Origin: PALSA-1296 sp038210275 | Lineage (GTDB): Bacteria > Bacteroidota > Ignavibacteria > Palsa-1295 | Length of the DNA stretch: 64,000 nt | Reading direction: 5' to 3' | Assembly: GCA_038210275.1 (NCBI GenBank) | Contig: JBBQWV010000005.1 | Location: 62,001 to 126,000 of the forward strand | Shown: piece by piece, positions 44,029 through 53,399 of the stretch | How positions within the stretch are numbered: position 1 is the stretch's first letter | How the letters are laid out: every line of letters starts with the position of its first letter | The notes under the pieces: model-generated | Database searches by the model: none | The model's input: the letters and a program-made list of their open reading frames with translations, nothing else | Told to the model about the DNA's origin: nothing | Position numbers and translations under genes: made by a program

Positions 44029-45714
44029 TTATCGCATTACTACAAGACTTGAGACATTATTTCCCAAAACCAGATGATAATTTCCGATAGGCAAATGCTT
44101 CGTTTCAAGACGAAAATTCTTTGACCCGACCATAAGCATTTTTCGGAAAACAATTTCACCTTTCATATCAGTAATGATCAACTCTTCCTGAGTTAATAAC
44201 GGCGAAAATTTCAGCACCGTCTGATCGGATGCGGGGTTCGGGGTGATCTCAATTGTATTTGAAACTGCGTCCTCTTCTTTCACACCGCTCGGATCCTCAA
44301 CTTGGAAATTTGACATCATGCCCATATCTTCATGCTCTAAATTATGGCAGTGGACAAGGTACAACCCCTTATACTCCGAAAATTGAACGAGAACATTTAC
44401 GGTTTCACCGGGATTGACCCTGACCACATCTTTCCATCCTGTCTCACCGGGCAAAGGCGGATTTCCATTGCCGCGATTAAGTACCTGAAATTGCGTACTA
44501 TGGATATGCATTGGATGAATCTCTTCGCTCTGATTCGTAAATGTCCACTTCTCCAGATCGCCAAACGGTACGTGCTGATCAATACGGTTCATATCGAAAC
44601 TTTGCGAGTTAATATATTGATGTCCGGTAAGTTGGAATAACCGAGAATTTTTTATATCAGCAATATTGTAAGCGGTGATCGCAGGAAGAACTTTCGGAAT
44701 CACGCCGCCTGATAAACCCGTCTTCGCAACTTGAAATTGCATCAGATCAAAATTTACTCCTTGTTGCAATGTTCCCGTTCCGGGACTACCACTAAATAAA
44801 AAAGCAAAGCTCTGTAAGTTTACCGTTTTTCCTTGCGCATACGAAGTAAAATCGATCAGAATATCAAACCGCTCCGCCGGACCAAGCATTGCTGAGGTTA
44901 CATCTACAGGTTTATCCAGCAAACCTCCGTCATTACCGATGATCGTAAAAGTGCTGTTATCGGAAAGTCCTATCTTATACATTCGCGCATTTGATGCGTT
45001 AATAAGTCTGAACCGATAGAGTGTAGGCGCAACAGAAAGCGAAGCATTCGGTGTGCCGTTGATAAGGATCGTATCACCAAGCCATCCGCCAAACATATCC
45101 TGATCTTTGGGATCGTACACTAATTGCTTCGACGTGTCAAATCGTTTATCTTGGATCATCAGTGGAATATCAAAATCTCCGGAAGGAAGTCCGAGCACTT
45201 TCTCTTCATCATCTTCAATAATAAAGCATCCTGTCATTCCCAAATACGATTGCTGTGCTGTATTCATATCGGCATGGGAATGATAGAAAAATGTGCCGGC
45301 GCGCTGAATGATAGGATAACTGATATCATACGAACCGCCCGGTGAAATAGAATTCTTCGGATGCCCATCCATCAAAGCCGGAGCATGAATGCCATGCCAA
45401 TGAATGACCGTCGGCTCGGTCAGATTATTAATTACTTTTGCCGTGAAGGTATCGCCTTTTTTTAACTTGATCGTCGGTCCAACAAACGTATTGTTTATAG
45501 AAAATACATTGCTGGGGATGCCTGAATAAATTTCATACGTTGTTAAGGCAACTTTCATATCGCCGCCGGAGATCACCGGTGGAATCCGAAGTTCATTGAA
45601 AGCAAGAGGATGAGATTCTTGCGAAGACTTTGCAAAAAATCCTCTGAGACTTGGTGAAGCCGCTGCAACGATGCCGGCTTGCGCGATACCCTTAATAAAT
45701 GTTCGACGTTTCAC
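44029..45714 (-). CDS. Multicopper oxidase with Tat signal and T9SS tail
   Basis: This 561-aa protein begins MKRRTFIKGIAQAGIVAAAS, a twin-arginine-type signal, meaning export of a folded, copper-loaded enzyme. The copper ligands of the family are present: HWHGIHAPA near residue 104, FFYHSHADMN near 141, HPMHIHSTQFQ near 396, and HCHNLEHEDMGMM near 457, giving type 1 and trinuclear sites. Residues about 485-561 are a T9SS type A sorting domain (ITPNPASDQTVLKF; GEIVFRK; IGNYHLVLG). The class resembles CueO/SufI oxidases. Substrate unknown. Being both Tat-exported and T9SS-sorted is notable. Confidence 0.92.
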   Translation of the reverse strand: MKRRTFIKGIAQAGIVAAASPSLRGFFAKSSQESHPLAFNELRIPPVISGGDMKVALTTYEIYSGIPSNVFSINNTFVGPTIKLKKGDTFTAKVINNLTEPTVIHWHGIHAPALMDGHPKNSISPGGSYDISYPIIQRAGTFFYHSHADMNTAQQSYLGMTGCFIIEDDEEKVLGLPSGDFDIPLMIQDKRFDTSKQLVYDPKDQDMFGGWLGDTILINGTPNASLSVAPTLYRFRLINASNARMYKIGLSDNSTFTIIGNDGGLLDKPVDVTSAMLGPAERFDILIDFTSYAQGKTVNLQSFAFLFSGSPGTGTLQQGVNFDLMQFQVAKTGLSGGVIPKVLPAITAYNIADIKNSRLFQLTGHQYINSQSFDMNRIDQHVPFGDLEKWTFTNQSEEIHPMHIHSTQFQVLNRGNGNPPLPGETGWKDVVRVNPGETVNVLVQFSEYKGLYLVHCHNLEHEDMGMMSNFQVEDPSGVKEEDAVSNTIEITPNPASDQTVLKFSPLLTQEELIITDMKGEIVFRKMLMVGSKNFRLETKHLPIGNYHLVLGNNVSSLVVMR

Positions 45715-45869
45715 AGGTAATAGGATAATTAGTGAAGCAAGTTCAACAGCAATGGAGATAGTATTGATTCGCGGAAAGGAGTTGGGGGTTGGGCGTAAAG
45801 CGGGACTTAATTTTACCCCGACTTTACAGGATTGATATTGGGGGAATTGTGTTGGTTAGTGCATCATCT

Positions 45870-45967
45870 CCAGTGGGTCGGACTCTTAGTCCGACCGAGG
45901 GGAGTGTGATCTTAGTGGGACGGACTTTAGTCCGTCCGTCTCGAACGGACTGAAGCCCGCTCCACTA
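45870..45967. repeat. Three AGTGG...AGTCCG palindromic repeats upstream of the 1368-aa gene
   Basis: Copies: CCAGTGGGTCGGACTCTTAG and TCCGACC (45870-45896), AGTGGGACGGACTTTAGTCC and GTCC (45914-45937), and an inverted, diverged copy at 45945-45967. The first is identical over 27 bp, inverted, to the repeat at 50282-50308 on the other side of the gene. Each holds an internal hairpin. They contain no ORF. Confidence 0.85.
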
Positions 45968-45994
45968 TCATCCTGCATTGGAGAAAACTAATAC

Positions 45995-48900
45995 ATGCGA
46001 TTCCTAATCATCATCGCCACCCTCATCCTCTGTGCCACCGATATATCGGCGCAAAGCCTATCTGTGTTTAATATTGACTCCACGAACTTCCCGACCATGA
46101 AGGCTAAGTTCTATGCTGTGGATGCAAACAATGTTCTTCAGCATCCGTCTCCGTCGGATTTTACTATTTCCGAGGACGGAGTTACCAGAAAGGTGACGGG
46201 TATTACATGCCCTTCGCAAAGTTCACCCGCCTATACTCTCGGACTGATGTTCGATACCCATAGCGGTCGTGATCTTGCACAAGCCGCAGCGAAGAAATTT
46301 CTTAACTTTCTTCCGTTACCACCTTCAGAAGCGGGGATGACAATCATGGATAATGGCGCCTACATTCTTCAGGATATTACACAAAAGAAGTCAAAACTTC
46401 TGAATGCGATTTCATATCTCGCTTATTCAATGACCACCGATCTGCAAACAATGTTTTACGGACAAGTTGCCGGAGGCGTAAAGTTTGTGAGCGGCAGACC
46501 GAATAAAAAAGCTCTTGTCCTTATTACCGATCTACATTGCCCGTTGTATAATCTGGATAAATCGAAGCTTTTTGCCGATTGCAGAAAAGAACATATAAAC
46601 GTTTATACGGTATTGGTCAACGCAAGCGATTACAATGGATATTTCAAAGAGATAGCTGATAGTACTGGTGGCGCTGTATTCGAAATTATTAATGAAGCAC
46701 AGGCAGAGAACGTCTTTCTTCGCTTAAGCAATGATCTCGGAACGATCCCCCCGTGTGAGATCACCTGGGAATCGGAAGGTTCATGTGTTGCAGTGGCACG
46801 CAATGTATCCTTTAACTGGAATTCTGTCACGGCCAATGATTCATACTCTATTCCGAAAGATAATATAGCGCAATTACAGACTTCGCCAATTTCATTATAT
46901 ATTTTCGGAAAGCCCGTAAATGTAAAATTCGATACTACGGTTACGATCACTGCTATAAGCTCGGCATTTTCTATTTCGAATATTACAAGTTCGAATCCAT
47001 TGTATGATATCTCTCCGAAATCTTTTTCTCTTGCAAAAGGCGAGACAAAAAAGTTGACGATCACCTACACCCCGCCTGATAGCAGCTATACATGGACCGA
47101 TTTTACGATAACCACGGATAGGTGTACTCAATATTTTTACGCCAGCTCAAGTTATCCAGGAACCATCGTTCAGAAAAGTACTCCGAGCATCAAGCTTATC
47201 AAACCGAACGGAGGTGAGACGTATCAGACCGGAAGCGATACGCTGATCACCTGGACGGGGATACCGCCGACGGATACGGTGAGTCTGGCATATAGTCTTG
47301 ATAGCGGTCAAAGCTGGAATGTCATTACTACTCAAGCAACAGGAGGTAGCTACCTTTGGCATCTTCCACAAAAAACAAGCACAAAATGCCTCATCTCTGT
47401 TACGCAGTTCGTACGGTCAGCAAGTAATTTCCTTATTCGGTGTGGAGGAACGGGAAGTGAAGAAGAGGCTAAGAGTGTCGTAACGGATAATGCAGGGAAT
47501 ATCTATGTCACAGGCGCAGCTGACGGACAAACGGATTTTGGGGGCGTCACACTTACCTCTAATGTCGGGCAACAAGCTTTTGTAGCGAAATACAGTTCAA
47601 GTGGTAGTTTGCTTTGGGTAAAATATATTTTTAAAATTTTTAATGGTGGAGGTTGCGTAGGCAACGGGATTTGTCTTGATCCCGATGGGAATATACTTCT
47701 TACCGGTTACCTTACAGGATCGGGTCCATTCATTTTCAAACAAGACACCATATCGTTTACATCCTTCGGTGTGGTGGATCTTTTTACAGCAAAACTATTC
47801 GCGGATGGTTCGCCTGACTGGATACAGGTAATAAAAGGACCACCATCCGGAGTTTTTGGACAAGGCCAGGGTATAACCACCGATGGATCAGGCAATGTAT
47901 ACACAACAGGATATTATGGGGATTCTGCCTTGATCGGGAATGTGTTTCTAAAAGGATACCATTATTGGGATATTTTTATTGTAAAGTATCTGCCGGATGG
48001 AACAGTCGATTGGGCTCACCGTGCCGGAAATATCGATTTTGATAAAGGAAATTCAGTCGCTGTCGATAAAGCCGGATTTGTATATGTGGCCGGTTCTTTT
48101 CAGGATAAGGGAGATTTTGATGGGATAAAGCCTAATAATTCAGGGCAAATAGATGCCTTCATTGCTAAATATAATCCGGATGGATCTATTGGCTGGGTTA
48201 AAGCCATCGGAGGCTTGACGAACGACGAAGGGAATGGAATTGCCATTGATCCTACTGGTTATTTGATTGTTACCGGCGAATTTTCCGGCACAGTTGATTT
48301 TGGCGGAACAACCCTGTCAACCAAAGGGGGAAATTATGATATGTTTGTTGCAAAATTTCTTCCGGATGGAACACTCGTTTGGGTGCGGCAAGCCGGCGGT
48401 GTTAATTCTACGATCGGCAAAAGTATCAGTGCCGATGCCTCAGGGAATATTTATGTTACCGGATCATTGAGCGGAACTGCGGACTTCGGAACGCAGACAC
48501 TTACTACGGCAGGGGGATTAGATGCTTTTGTTGCAAAATACGCATCTGATGGGACATTCCAATGGGCACAAAGAGCCGGAGGTCAATCTGGCGATGACCA
48601 GGGAGATGCAATTACTGTTGACCGCTTCGGAAATATTTATTGCACCGGGTTTACCAGAGGTGACGCAGATTTCTCCGGACTACCATCAACTCATATTGGC
48701 AGCTTTCAAGACCTATTTATTTGGAAAATTGGCATCCAGAGCCCACTTCAATCCGATATATCTGATACTCTCTTTTCAATTATCGCTCCGACATTTTCCT
48801 TCTCTACGAACTCTATCGATATGGGACAGGTCCAAACGGGTCAGCAAAAAGATTCTGTGGTTAAAGCGACGATATGCAATTTGGGAAATTTGCCTCTACA

Positions 48901-50101
48901 TGTTCTTGGCATGGATATGACCGGAGGGGCAGCAATGGAATTCATGATCATGTCGGGCGCCGGGGATTTCACGCTTGCGCCCGGAGAGTGCCGCGATGTA
49001 ATGTTTACGTTTATGCCGATGATGATCGGGAAGATGTCGGCAACAATTACATTGCGAACTGCTAATGGAAATTATCCCGACACAATAAAAATTCTTGGGG
49101 AAGGCATTGCACCGGTGCTGCAAGTCATGTCTGACGTGATCGACTTTGGACAATTGAATATCGGCGCATCGAAGGATACAATTATAACAATAGCTCTTAA
49201 AAATATCGGAAATCTACCCGTTAATTTCACGACGACATCACAGTTGGGACCCGATATAAAACAATTCTCCATTCAATCCGGAAGCGCTCCTTTTACTCTG
49301 GCTTCCGGCGCATCGCAGACCGTGACACTTCGGTTTTCTCCGCATTATATCGGCAGAACCTCAGGGCGTATTGCATTTGATTATGGCAGTAGCTCACCTG
49401 CAATACTGAGCCTCTTCGGTCAAGGAATCGGTGGACTTGTCGTGATCAAAGCTGACTCAGGCTATGCCGGAGATCATAAGAATATTCCGATGATCTTGGA
49501 GAAAGTCCCGATCTCATCCGTTCAATCAGCAGCCACGAATTTCTCAGCAAGAATTGCGTATGATAAAACCGTACTCTATTCCAGCGGCTCAGTGCAGCAT
49601 GGAAATAGATATGATACGCTGACAGTCAGTGGTTCACTGACCTCAACCGATACGCTTGCATTTATCCCCTTCACAGCAATGCTCGGCGAAAGCACATCAT
49701 CACCGATGAATATCGTGGACTTTGCATGGCTTGATGGAGCAGGTCAGCCTGCAGATTTCGATGCTGAAACGGGAAGCGGTACATTCTATATGCTGGGTAT
49801 TTGTCCAGCAGGAGGTACAAGGCTCTACAACCCTGACGGACAAGTGAGCATGGCGCATATCACACCAAATCCAACGAACGGGATAATGCACATTGATATT
49901 CAAACTACTGAAGTTGGAAGGACTCAGGTTTCATTGGTAAATCTTCTGGGCGCAACGGTAGCAAAAATATCCGATGGAGAGTTAAAACCTGGCGCACATT
50001 CATTTGAGTTGAATACAAATACACTCTCCGCCGGAAGTTATTTTCTGATGATGCAAACTCCGACCGTGCGGAAAATGCAGAGAGTGGATGTGGAGAAGTA
50101 A
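45995..50101 (+). CDS. 1368-aa mosaic secreted surface protein with VWA-like, propeller, ASH-like and T9SS domains
   Basis: After a signal peptide (MRFLIIIATLILCATDISAQ), residues about 60-260 resemble a von Willebrand A-like domain (YTLGLMFDTHSGRDLA; KKALVLITDLHC). An Ig-like segment follows at about 388-450 (KPNGGETYQTGSDTLITW), then at about 485-920 a series of SBBP-type propeller repeats (DNAGNIYVTGAADGQTDFGG; DAFIAKYNPDGSIGWVKAIG and kin). Two ASH-type beta-sandwiches (FSTNSIDMGQVQTGQQKDSV; DVIDFGQLNIGASKDT) are at about 935-1160. The tail is a T9SS type A sorting domain (HITPNPTNGIMHIDI; LSAGSYFLMMQ). It is likely cell-surface or secreted, with binding rather than enzymatic roles. It lies between inverted palindromic repeats. 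Confidence 0.85.
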   Translation: MRFLIIIATLILCATDISAQSLSVFNIDSTNFPTMKAKFYAVDANNVLQHPSPSDFTISEDGVTRKVTGITCPSQSSPAYTLGLMFDTHSGRDLAQAAAKKFLNFLPLPPSEAGMTIMDNGAYILQDITQKKSKLLNAISYLAYSMTTDLQTMFYGQVAGGVKFVSGRPNKKALVLITDLHCPLYNLDKSKLFADCRKEHINVYTVLVNASDYNGYFKEIADSTGGAVFEIINEAQAENVFLRLSNDLGTIPPCEITWESEGSCVAVARNVSFNWNSVTANDSYSIPKDNIAQLQTSPISLYIFGKPVNVKFDTTVTITAISSAFSISNITSSNPLYDISPKSFSLAKGETKKLTITYTPPDSSYTWTDFTITTDRCTQYFYASSSYPGTIVQKSTPSIKLIKPNGGETYQTGSDTLITWTGIPPTDTVSLAYSLDSGQSWNVITTQATGGSYLWHLPQKTSTKCLISVTQFVRSASNFLIRCGGTGSEEEAKSVVTDNAGNIYVTGAADGQTDFGGVTLTSNVGQQAFVAKYSSSGSLLWVKYIFKIFNGGGCVGNGICLDPDGNILLTGYLTGSGPFIFKQDTISFTSFGVVDLFTAKLFADGSPDWIQVIKGPPSGVFGQGQGITTDGSGNVYTTGYYGDSALIGNVFLKGYHYWDIFIVKYLPDGTVDWAHRAGNIDFDKGNSVAVDKAGFVYVAGSFQDKGDFDGIKPNNSGQIDAFIAKYNPDGSIGWVKAIGGLTNDEGNGIAIDPTGYLIVTGEFSGTVDFGGTTLSTKGGNYDMFVAKFLPDGTLVWVRQAGGVNSTIGKSISADASGNIYVTGSLSGTADFGTQTLTTAGGLDAFVAKYASDGTFQWAQRAGGQSGDDQGDAITVDRFGNIYCTGFTRGDADFSGLPSTHIGSFQDLFIWKIGIQSPLQSDISDTLFSIIAPTFSFSTNSIDMGQVQTGQQKDSVVKATICNLGNLPLHVLGMDMTGGAAMEFMIMSGAGDFTLAPGECRDVMFTFMPMMIGKMSATITLRTANGNYPDTIKILGEGIAPVLQVMSDVIDFGQLNIGASKDTIITIALKNIGNLPVNFTTTSQLGPDIKQFSIQSGSAPFTLASGASQTVTLRFSPHYIGRTSGRIAFDYGSSSPAILSLFGQGIGGLVVIKADSGYAGDHKNIPMILEKVPISSVQSAATNFSARIAYDKTVLYSSGSVQHGNRYDTLTVSGSLTSTDTLAFIPFTAMLGESTSSPMNIVDFAWLDGAGQPADFDAETGSGTFYMLGICPAGGTRLYNPDGQVSMAHITPNPTNGIMHIDIQTTEVGRTQVSLVNLLGATVAKISDGELKPGAHSFELNTNTLSAGSYFLMMQTPTVRKMQRVDVEK

Positions 50102-50109
50102 GTTTAGCT

Positions 50110-50263
50110 TGTCATTTCGAATGGAGGCGTAGCCGAAGAGAGAAATCTATAAATAAGAATAAAATCCTTATTTCCCCCTTAAGGAAGAATATGGTATTTA
50201 TCTTTATTAATAGATTTCTCACTACCTCTGTCGCTATCGCGCCAGAGTCCGTTCGAAATGACA
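50110..50263. repeat. Palindromic repeat, TGTCATTTCGAA family
   Basis: The left arm starts TGTCATTTCGAATGGA and goes to AGAAATCTAT (to 50150). The right arm TAGATTTCTC (50211) leads to TTCGAAATGACA (50252-50263). It has the same plan as the TGTCATTGCGAGG repeats but with different arms. It lies 9 nt after the stop of the 1368-aa gene. Confidence 0.7.
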
Positions 50264-50281
50264 TTAGTTGGATGATAGTTA

Positions 50282-50308
50282 GGTCGGACTAAGAGTCCGA
50301 CCCACTGG
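50282..50308. repeat. Inverted copy of the AGTGGGTCGGACT palindrome
   Basis: GGTCGGACTAAGAGTCCGAC plus CCACTGG is the exact reverse complement of 45870-45896. It contains a hairpin stem and lies 6 bp from the stop codon of the M42 peptidase. Confidence 0.9.
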
Positions 50309-50313
50309 ACTCA

Positions 50314-51390
50314 CTAAATTCCTGATCTAAAATCCATCTTTGCATTCAAGCTCAGAATAAATTCTGTTAGGAGATTCACGCAGTGATCAAGATCATTCAA
50401 GTCGAGAACTTCGCAGGATGAATGCAAGTAGCGCGTTGCAGGGCTGAGCACTCCGATAGGAATTCCGCCGCGTTGCTGACTGATAGGATCGGCATCAGTC
50501 GAAGTATGACCGTTATCAACTTCGATCTGATATGGTATCTTAAATTTCTCCGCAGTGTCGATAAAAAGCTGACTCATCTTTCTGTTATTTCTAATTCCTT
50601 TCGAGATCACAGCGCCTTTCGATACATTCACTTCACCCCAAAGCACTTTGGAAATTCCGGGAGAATCGGTTGAAGGTGTTACGTCAATCGCAACGGCAAG
50701 CGTCGGATTGATCGAGTATCCCGCTCTGCCTGCGCCCCATACGCCGGTTTCTTCTTGGATCGAACTGACTCCGTAAACGGTCGCTTTCAATTCGCTTTTT
50801 CTTTTGACAAGATTTTTTAAAACTTCTGCAACGATATAAATTCCGATCCTATTATCGAAGCAACGTGCCGTAGCTGTTGTGTCGGTTAAGCGCTGATAGC
50901 CTTCACCGTAGATGACGACATCGCCGATCGCAACGAGTGATTCAGCTTCAGCTTTATCTTTTGCGCCAATATCGATAAAAATATCGGAATAGGTGATCTT
51001 CTTGTCTTTTTCATCAGCGCCTGTTTGATGCGGCGCAGTTTTGCCGATCACGCCATGAATAGTGCTGTTTGTTTTTGATGAAAGAATACGAACGCGATGC
51101 GATGGCAAAATTGCCGGATCAACTCCTCCAACACGAGAGACATAAATAAATCCTTCGCTATTAATATAGCGGATAATAAGCCCGATCTCATCAGCATGAC
51201 CGACGATGAGGATAGAAATATCTTCCGTGCCCTTGAGTGTTGCGATATTATTGCCGTGCGGATCAATGGTGATATCCGGTACAACCGGCGAGACTTCGCT
51301 GCGCCAAAGTTTCTGGACATTCTCTTCATAATTTGAAGGACCCGGGCATTCGATAAGCTTCTGTAAAAATTGTTCTTGTTGGGGTGTCAT
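50314..51390 (-). CDS. M42 family metallo-aminopeptidase
   Basis: This 358-aa cytosolic enzyme belongs to the M42 aminopeptidase/FrvX family that acts as a large oligomer on peptides. Metal ligands and catalytic residues are visible: VGHADEIGLIIRY near residue 64, CFDNRIGIYIVAE near 181, IQEETGVWGAGRAGY near 210, AIDVTPSTDSPG near 236, and the late His in TRYLHSSCEV near 325. Length and order fit. The start is ATG 51390. It could instead be a FrvX-like glucanase, less likely. Confidence 0.92.
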   Translation of the reverse strand: MTPQQEQFLQKLIECPGPSNYEENVQKLWRSEVSPVVPDITIDPHGNNIATLKGTEDISILIVGHADEIGLIIRYINSEGFIYVSRVGGVDPAILPSHRVRILSSKTNSTIHGVIGKTAPHQTGADEKDKKITYSDIFIDIGAKDKAEAESLVAIGDVVIYGEGYQRLTDTTATARCFDNRIGIYIVAEVLKNLVKRKSELKATVYGVSSIQEETGVWGAGRAGYSINPTLAVAIDVTPSTDSPGISKVLWGEVNVSKGAVISKGIRNNRKMSQLFIDTAEKFKIPYQIEVDNGHTSTDADPISQQRGGIPIGVLSPATRYLHSSCEVLDLNDLDHCVNLLTEFILSLNAKMDFRSGI

Positions 51391-51453
51391 GTATTGAACG
51401 GGTATATTTATAAATTAATAAGCATACAGATAACATTTCAATTTGAATTAATG

Positions 51454-51510
51454 TGTCATTCCGAACGGATATTTTTTCTCTTTGCGAAAAAATATCCGTT
51501 CGATATGACA
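51454..51510. repeat. Perfect 17-bp inverted repeat, long hairpin
   Basis: CGAACGGATATTTTTTC (51462-51478) pairs with GAAAAAATATCCGTTCG (51486-51502). The outer arms TGTCATTC and ATGACA make it a compact member of the TGTCATTNCGA repeat group. It lies between the TonB-receptor remnant and the M42 peptidase. Confidence 0.9.
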
Positions 51511-51528
51511 ATTTTTACAGATGCTACC

Positions 51529-52245
51529 CTATAATGTATAATGTGCTTGCAATGTCGTAAGCCTTCCGACAGCAGGAGTACCAGCAATAGATTGGTATCT
51601 ATGATCAAGCAGATTCGATACCGAAAGAGTGAGTCTCAGTTTTGAATAACTCGGAATCGTATATCCGAATGTCAGATCAACCAAACTTGCAGCCGGAACG
51701 CTGGTAAAAAATGGCGGAACGTCTGAAGAAGAATATGCATCTGTCCATCTATGACGCACTTCAGCAAAAATACCGCTTGGCGGATCGTTGAATCTCAGCG
51801 CGAGATTTGTTTTGTGATAGGGATAATAATTCTGGAATTGCCCAACATAACTTGTTAACGGTTTTGAAAGATATGAGTATGAACCCAGAACAGTAAATTG
51901 TTTGCTGAGTTGATATGATGCATATAGATCAGCACCCATCGTCACATACAAATTTCCAGTTGCAGGAACAGCAGATTGCAATATGGCTGTCGGGTCAGCG
52001 CTTTCATTCGGAGAGACTACGCCGACGGGCAAAAGCTGTGTAACCCCTGCAACTAAAGCGACTGAATCCATGTAACGATTTAGCGTAATCTTCAGCGTTT
52101 ACTATTCTTATCGAAACGCCTGCCAAAGGTTCATTGGAGCCTTCTTCGCTCAATATTCCGGTAAGTTGCCGGTCTGAGCAAAGAGACTCTGAGAAACCAA
52201 AATACAAAAAAGGACGAATGCAAATATGAATAGTGAGTTTTTCAT
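51529..52245 (-). pseudogene. TonB-dependent receptor remnant, frameshifted and internally deleted
   Basis: ATG 52245 begins a signal peptide (MKNSLFIFAFVLFCILVSQS ending in AQ) that hits a stop after NLPEY. Removing the shift by one base (near 52165) gives LTGILSEEGSNEPLAGVSIR, the start of a carboxypeptidase-regulatory domain seen at the N-terminus of TonB receptors. A few residues later (near 52095) the frame changes again to KITLNRYMDSVALVAGVTQL, which belongs to the last strands of a receptor barrel and continues to LTTLQAHYTL at 51529. The plug and most of the barrel are missing, several hundred residues, so the gene is dead. Confidence 0.8.
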
Positions 52246-52418
52246 TTTCGTGGGGAAATGATTTAAAAACTGTGTATTGATAATTGCGGCTTCACGAGAC
52301 AACACTACTCACGTACTAAAATACGACAATATCAGCGGAACCCCATTAAAAACATAAGTTTACTCTGAGTAATCTAAGGAATAGTGAAAAGAAAAATAGT
52401 AAGCGGGAGTTACTTATC

Positions 52419-53399
52419 TTATTGAGGCAGTTCTACCGTCTCATACACATTGAGTTTATCCATATCAAGAATGATCGTGCCATCTTCGCCATCTTCGATC
52501 ATCGGAATAAATTTTGCGCCCGTAACGATTTGATGAGACTTGTAGGATGTGCGAGAGTAAACCGTTTGCGAGTAGGTTTCATCGAATGCTTTCAGCATAA
52601 CTAAAACTTCGGTCTCTTCACGTTCCACGTCATCTCGTGATCTACCATAGAATGGACTTTCTGCGGTGATGTGGTGTACGAGAGTCCAGTTTGTCGGAAG
52701 AACGCTAACGCGGCTGAGTTCGAGTTTTAATCTATAAAATCTTCGCTGCTCTTTGCCATCAAGTATCTCCGTTCTTGCCATTGTCACATCGGCTTCGATC
52801 TCGATCAGCCGTGACCTGCCGCCATTAATTGCACGGAACATTACTCCTTTTCCCTCTCGATAAGGCGAGACGAGAATATTATTCGAGTAGATGATCTTTG
52901 CTGTCGGACGTGAGAAGCGCCCCCATAAAAGGCTTGTTGAAAGAGCGAAGGAAAGCAAGCCGACTGCCGATTCGATCGCGGCAAAAGCGCTTGCCCAAAA
53001 TCCGACAGGACTCATTCGTCCATACCCAACAGTCGTGAGGGTTTGAGAGCTAAAGAAAAACGATTCCCAAAATTTATCGGATGTGGAATCTCCGATCATT
53101 CCCATGAGATGCTCAGTACCAAGTAAATAATAAATCGAGCCAAAGATAATATTGACAACGATAAATCCGAGAAAAATTATTGCAAAAAATTTCCACCAGC
53201 CCAGCATGATGAGCGTATGATAGGCATCCGCAAGCGTGAGTTTCCTATCCCCTTTGCGACGGACATTGAACGAACCATCAGGATTAACAAGCCGCTGATG
53301 AGATTTGCTTGCGCGGGTTCCATAACCAAACTCCGGCGTAGTCTCAGGCTGCTTTTTAAGATTGCTGAGTTCGGTGTTTACTGTTTGTTCAGTTGCCAT
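52419..53399 (-). CDS. Inward-rectifier potassium channel (KirBac type)
   Basis: This 326-aa channel has TM1 near residues 70-92 (FFAIIFLGFIVVNIIFGSIY), a pore helix with the selectivity filter SSQTLTTVGYGRMSP near 120, TM2 near 140-160, then a Kir-type cytoplasmic beta domain (PYREGKGVMFRAINGGRSRL; RFYRLKLELSRVSVLPTNWT; ESPFYGRSRDD). The fold is that of KirBac. It carries K+ across the inner membrane. Its start overlaps the msrB stop by 11 bp, so they share a transcript. Confidence 0.95.
   Translation of the reverse strand: MATEQTVNTELSNLKKQPETTPEFGYGTRASKSHQRLVNPDGSFNVRRKGDRKLTLADAYHTLIMLGWWKFFAIIFLGFIVVNIIFGSIYYLLGTEHLMGMIGDSTSDKFWESFFFSSQTLTTVGYGRMSPVGFWASAFAAIESAVGLLSFALSTSLLWGRFSRPTAKIIYSNNILVSPYREGKGVMFRAINGGRSRLIEIEADVTMARTEILDGKEQRRFYRLKLELSRVSVLPTNWTLVHHITAESPFYGRSRDDVEREETEVLVMLKAFDETYSQTVYSRTSYKSHQIVTGAKFIPMIEDGEDGTIILDMDKLNVYETVELPQ

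Noticed and set aside
45870..50308. Insertion sequence or transposon bounded by inverted repeats
   Set aside because: No transposase or integrase lies between the repeats, and each is a hairpin of its own with further diverged copies nearby; recorded as a finding but not called mobile.
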